NCBI GenBank assembly: GCA_020137815.1
Contig: CM035350.1
Span: forward strand, 10,328,947 to 10,392,946
Origin: Hormiphora californensis
Lineage: Eukaryota; Ctenophora; Tentaculata; Cydippida; Pleurobrachiidae
Length of the DNA stretch: 64,000 bases
Reading direction: 5' to 3'
The position numbers and the translations under genes are program-made. Below, in pieces: positions 60,809 to 64,000 of the stretch. Each line of letters begins with the position of its first letter. Position 1 is the first letter of the stretch. The notes below the pieces were generated by a model. The model was not told the origin of the DNA. It saw only the letters and a list, made by a program, of their open reading frames with translations, and searched no databases.

Positions 60809-63800
60809 TTCTCTCTCTCTCTTCACTGTGTTAACACCTGCAGGTTTTATAAAGCAAGGTTCATCACACATCGAAAGTAATGGGACCTCTGCTGGATCTG
60901 GGATCCCCAAACCAACAACTAACATCTATCTAGCAGTGCTAACTGACATAACATCAATACATTACTCGGTTAGTGCTAACTGACATTACATCAATACATT
61001 ACTCGGTTAGTGCTAACTGACATTACATCATTACATTACTCGGTTAGTGCTGACTGATATTACATCAATACATTACTCGGTTAGTGCTGACTGACATTAC
61101 ATCAATACATTACTCGGTTAGTGCTGACTGACATTACATCAATACATTACTCGGTTAGTGCTAACTGACATTACATCAATACATTACTCGGTTAGTGCTA
61201 ACTGACATTACATCAATACATTACTCGGTTAGTGCTGACTGACATTACATCAATACATTACTCGGTTAGTGCTAACTGACATTACATCAATACATTACTC
61301 GGTTAGTGCTGACTGACATTACATCAATACATTACTCGGTTAGTGCTGACTGATATTACATCAATACATTACTCGGTTAGTGCTAACTGACATTACATCA
61401 ATACATTACTCGGTTAGTGCTGACTGATATTACATCAATACATTATTCGGTTAGTAGACATAACTATGTATGTTAGATGTTATCTTTGCTTATACAGGGA
61501 TTTCTGGTAGATATCTTCACGTGTTAACCTATCTCTCTCTGTCGATCTGTGTAATATTAGGTCATTCGGTAAATATCTGGACAGGTATGTTTGTGAGAGA
61601 ACGGAGCTAGATAGAGCCAAGCGACCTGTTCCAGCGTCTTCCTTGGACATTTTTAGGTTGGACTAGGATAGTGGGAACCTTCGCCTGCTGGCAGTATTGC
61701 CTCACGAGCAATATGTTTCAATGCTACTCTAGCTGCCGCTTTATGCTAACTTTTAACTCAATTTCGGACCAATATGACCTACTTCCGGATAATTCGGAAA
61801 GTTTTTAACCCTATATATTGCTTATTAAATGCCTTGAGATACTCCATAAACCTTCCTGAAATTTTTGGATAAAATTTCTAGCATGGGGAAGCGATTTTCG
61901 CTAGATTTGGTAAAGCTGGATTTTAAATTTTTTTACAAATGTTGAAAAAAGCCGCCATGAGCCAGGTATCCATTGATCGATCGTAATAAAACTAACATAG
62001 GACCTAGAAAATTGTATAAGTTAACATTTAACGTTGGATTCAAGTCATTTAGACGTTTAGAACGTACAAAAACGGCCATGAAGTGTGCAAGGCGCAATTT
62101 TGGCAAAAATCCAATTTTTAAGGATGAAGATGGAATCTAAACGTTTCAATTATGGTTGCATCATATTCAGGCTTAAAAAGTGATCTAGGAACACTGGTCA
62201 AACCGATCATCTGTCCCCAATAGAGAAAATGCCATGACATATTCAATCATCCGTAGTGCCACAGTTTTTTCTTGCATAAAGCGGCAGCTAGAGTAGCATT
62301 GAAACATATTGCTCGTGAGGCAATACTGCCAGCAGGCGAAGGTTCCCACCATCCTAGTCCAACCTAAAAATGTCCAAGGAAGACGCTGGAACAGGTCGCT
62401 TGGCTCTATCTGGTTCCGTTCTCTCACAATCATACCTGTCCAGATATTTACCGAATGACCTAATAGCATCCTCTAATTCTCGTTATATTACTACAGACGG
62501 GAGGATATGAGAACTTGGCAGCGGCCCGATTAGCAATCAGGGACATTAATGCTGACACTAGCTTCCTTCCTGACTACTATTTTGACATGGTCTTTAAAGA
62601 CGATGGGTGCGAGGAGGAGGCAGGACTTAAAGCAATCAACGATGCTTACAATGGAGACAAGTTAGTGTTGTCATGGAGACAAGTTAGTGTTGTCATGGAG
62701 ACAAGTTAGTGTTGTCATGGAGACAAGTTAGTGTTGTCATGGAGACAAGTTAGTGTTGTCATGGAGACAAGTTAGTGTTGTCATGGAGACAAGTTAGTGT
62801 TGTCATGGAGACAAGTTAGTGTTGTCATGGAGACGAGTTAGTGTTGTCATGGAGACAAGTTAGTGTTGTCATGGAGACAAGTTAGTGTTGTCATGGAGAC
62901 GAGTTAGTGTTGTCATGGAGACAAGTTAGTGTTTTCATGGAGACAAGTTAGTGTTGTCATGGAGACAAGTTAGTGTTGTCATGGAGACAAGTTAGTGTTG
63001 TCATGGAGACAAGTTAGTGTTGTCATGGAGACAAGTTAGTGTTGTCATGGAGACAAGTTAGTGTTGTCATGGAGACAAGTTAGTGTAGTCATGGAGACAA
63101 GTTAGTGTTGTCATGGAGACAAGTTAGTGTTGTCATGGAGACAAGTTAGTGTTGTCATGGAGTTGCTAACCCCCTCTCTCTTTGTTTAGGAAGATATCAG
63201 CCCTGATAGGGATCTCATGTTCAGTAGTGTGTGATTTAGCGGGGTACCTGTGTGCTAGCGACCAGTGGAATATTCCAGTTGTATCACACTCCTGCTCCTC
63301 TGACAACCTTTCTGATCTTGACACTTTCCCTACCTTTGCCAGGTAATATATAGCGACATAGCTAGTAGCATTATAATAGGGGTAGAGGGGTATCTGATCT
63401 TGATACTTTCCCTACCTTCGCCAGGTAATAGGGGTACCTGACTAAAGGGTACGGGGTAATTGGAATATGTATTTTAGTGAAGCCGGGCCGGGGTTTCAAT
63501 TCGCTTATAGCATCCTTCTGCCTTCTGTCCTATTACCTACACCCACATAACTTCCAAGTTCCATTCGTTGCTGTCTTCACCCTTCAAACTTGTGATGAGA
63601 GACTCCTAGCTCTTCTACCACTATTATAACACTCCTCTCTTCTACCATTGACACTCTATACACTCTATACTAATATTTCAGGTTGTCCCTGTCAGTGTAC
63701 AAATATGTCGACAGTATAATTGATCTGTGTCAGGAGTTTTCATGGCACAAGGTCGGCCTCATGGTCAACAACATTGAATGGTAGGTCACCCCCCTGGTAA

Positions 63801-64000
63801 CTGTGGTAACCCTCCCTGGTAACCATGTATACCATGGTAACTATGGTAACTGTGATAAGCCACTCTGGTAACCATGGCAACCAATTCCTCCCAGGTATGT
63901 TAAGACCGCTAACAAGATGAAAAATACGATGAGTTCCAATCCTCGATATGGTATCAATGTCTATCTTGAAAAGTTTTACTTTGATAACGAAGATGAGGCG
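60121..64000 (+). CDS. ANF-receptor-domain (periplasmic-binding-like) receptor, 5' part, runs off the window
   Basis: Exons: 60121-60147, 60844-60968, 62497-62660, 63190-63342, 63682-63780, 63895 to beyond 64000. Borders are GT-AG and phases agree. The protein reads through NIYLAVLTDITS and GGYENLAAARLAIRDINADT, with FLPDYYFDMVFKDDGCEEEAG after it. It continues GISCSVVCDLAGYLCASDQW, NIPVVSHSCSS, DTFPTFAR, then a helix ending SWHKVGLMVNN. This is the standard order of ANF-receptor lobe I in GABA-B/metabotropic glutamate receptors and natriuretic-peptide-type guanylate cyclases: AA..AI.diN, C....A....a, iP.vs..s, ..fpt..R, W..v. The domain binds extracellular ligand. Which output domain follows cannot be seen. 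The first exon or signal peptide is not identified. Confidence 0.8.
60255..60645. repeat. 15-bp minisatellite (AACATGTGTAATGAT), ~26 copies
   Basis: A near-perfect array with a few single-base variants (GTGC, AGTGAT, CACGTG) lies within the intron after the exon ending at 60147. It contains the palindrome ACATGT. It is open in all frames because the unit is 15 bp. Confidence 0.95.
60945..61455 (+). repeat. 37-bp minisatellite (~13 copies) spanning a splice donor
   Basis: The unit contains the last ~30 bases of the exon 60844-60968 and its donor: ACATCAATACATTACTCG|GTTAGTGCT followed by AACTGACATT. The exon itself has ACTGACATAACATCAATACATTACTCG|GTTAGTGC. Every copy thus presents the same 5' splice site, and each could extend the exon. 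Confidence 0.9.
61556..62464. mobile_element. Non-autonomous TIR element, ~190-bp inverted termini
   Basis: The left arm 61556-61746 starts ATTAGGTCATTCGGTAAATA. The right arm 62275-62464 ends TATTTACCGAATGACCTAAT. The arms are ~97 percent identical inverses, with a 530-bp AT-rich centre. The ~95-codon open frame inside the right arm is mirrored in the left arm and has no recognised similarity. It lies in an intron of the ANF-receptor gene. Confidence 0.85.
62645..63165 (+). repeat. 22-bp minisatellite (~23 copies) spanning a splice donor
   Basis: The exon ends AATGGAGACAA|GTTAGTG at 62660. The array repeats ATGGAGACAA|GTTAGTGTTGTC with rare substitutions (GACGAG, TTTTCA, TAGTCA). The whole intron (62661-63189) is this array plus a 30-bp 3' end. 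About 23 identical donors are therefore available. Confidence 0.95.
63300..63435 (+). repeat. Two-copy duplication of an exon end plus donor
   Basis: TCTGATCTTGACACTTTCCC...TTTGCCAG|GTAATA at 63311-63348 recurs at 63390-63430 as TCTGATCTTGATACTTTCCC...TTCGCCAG|GTAATA. Only the first copy is joined to the upstream exon. Confidence 0.85.

Noticed and set aside
60166-60834. Open frames over the 15-bp and CT repeats
   Set aside because: Simple repeat translation only; the interval lies inside the intron between 60147 and 60844.
62185-62469. Minus-strand 94-codon frame
   Set aside because: It lies in the right arm of the TIR element and is mirrored in the left arm; no similarity recognised.

Overview
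This window is eukaryotic, almost certainly from an early-branching or otherwise invertebrate metazoan. The evidence is many short GT-AG introns, a centrosome/cilium gene (OFD1), a RhoGAP gene of the ARHGAP19 type, two 7TM receptor genes, a kringle/LDLa/fucolectin ectodomain, an ANF-receptor ectodomain, a CR1/L2-like LINE and interstitial TTAGGG arrays. A sponge or placozoan-like animal fits the gene repertoire, but the sequence alone does not settle the phylum. There is no sign of bacterial operons, CRISPR or rRNA/tRNA genes.

Layout. 1-1953 is a giant fold-back repeat. 3086-7430 (-) is a 10-exon OFD1 gene whose intron 2 holds nested hairpin/TIR elements. About 7.6-12.7 kb is a full-length LINE; its ORF1 and ORF2 overlap at a canonical A AAA AAC slippery site. 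13.3-32.8 kb is a rearranged locus that I read as one large adhesion-type receptor gene of about 2,150 residues. Its 5' part is on the minus strand (32773-29087: signal peptide, beta-type domains, 14-aa repeat array, fucolectin-like module, Ig-like module). Its middle is on the plus strand (19037-20668 with a damaged duplicate at 23670-25295, then 27500-28691: kringles, a beta domain, Cys-rich modules). Its 3' part is on the minus strand again in two copies (18225-15975 and 15327-13331: LDLa modules plus 7TM). Exon phases match across both breakpoints, so the middle block looks inverted, either in the genome or by misassembly.

33328-37163 (+) is ARHGAP19, divergent from the receptor gene across a 554-bp intergenic region. 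37759-42138 (-) is a second, intron-rich class A-like GPCR with a fold-back element in one intron. 42950-47258 (-) is a complete 342-aa single-pass membrane protein that I do not recognise. 48.2-48.6 kb is a possible Penelope-like/GIY-YIG fragment, followed by an assembly gap (48987-49086) and a 39-bp minisatellite. 52306-52953 (-) is an intronless mu-like glutathione S-transferase. 53.0-58.1 kb is poor sequence, with 54.05-56.85 kb being nearly pure homopolymer noise. 60.1-64.0 kb (+) is the 5' half of an ANF-receptor-domain gene that runs off the window.

The most striking general signal is that minisatellites and short duplications in this window repeatedly sit exactly across exon-intron junctions. 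The repeat unit carries the splice acceptor or donor together with the first or last bases of the exon. I count at least a dozen cases in five genes, from 2 to about 46 copies. This is the best candidate for an undescribed genome-scale process here. It could mean junction-anchored tandem duplication, with consequences for intron growth, intron gain or alternative splice-site use.
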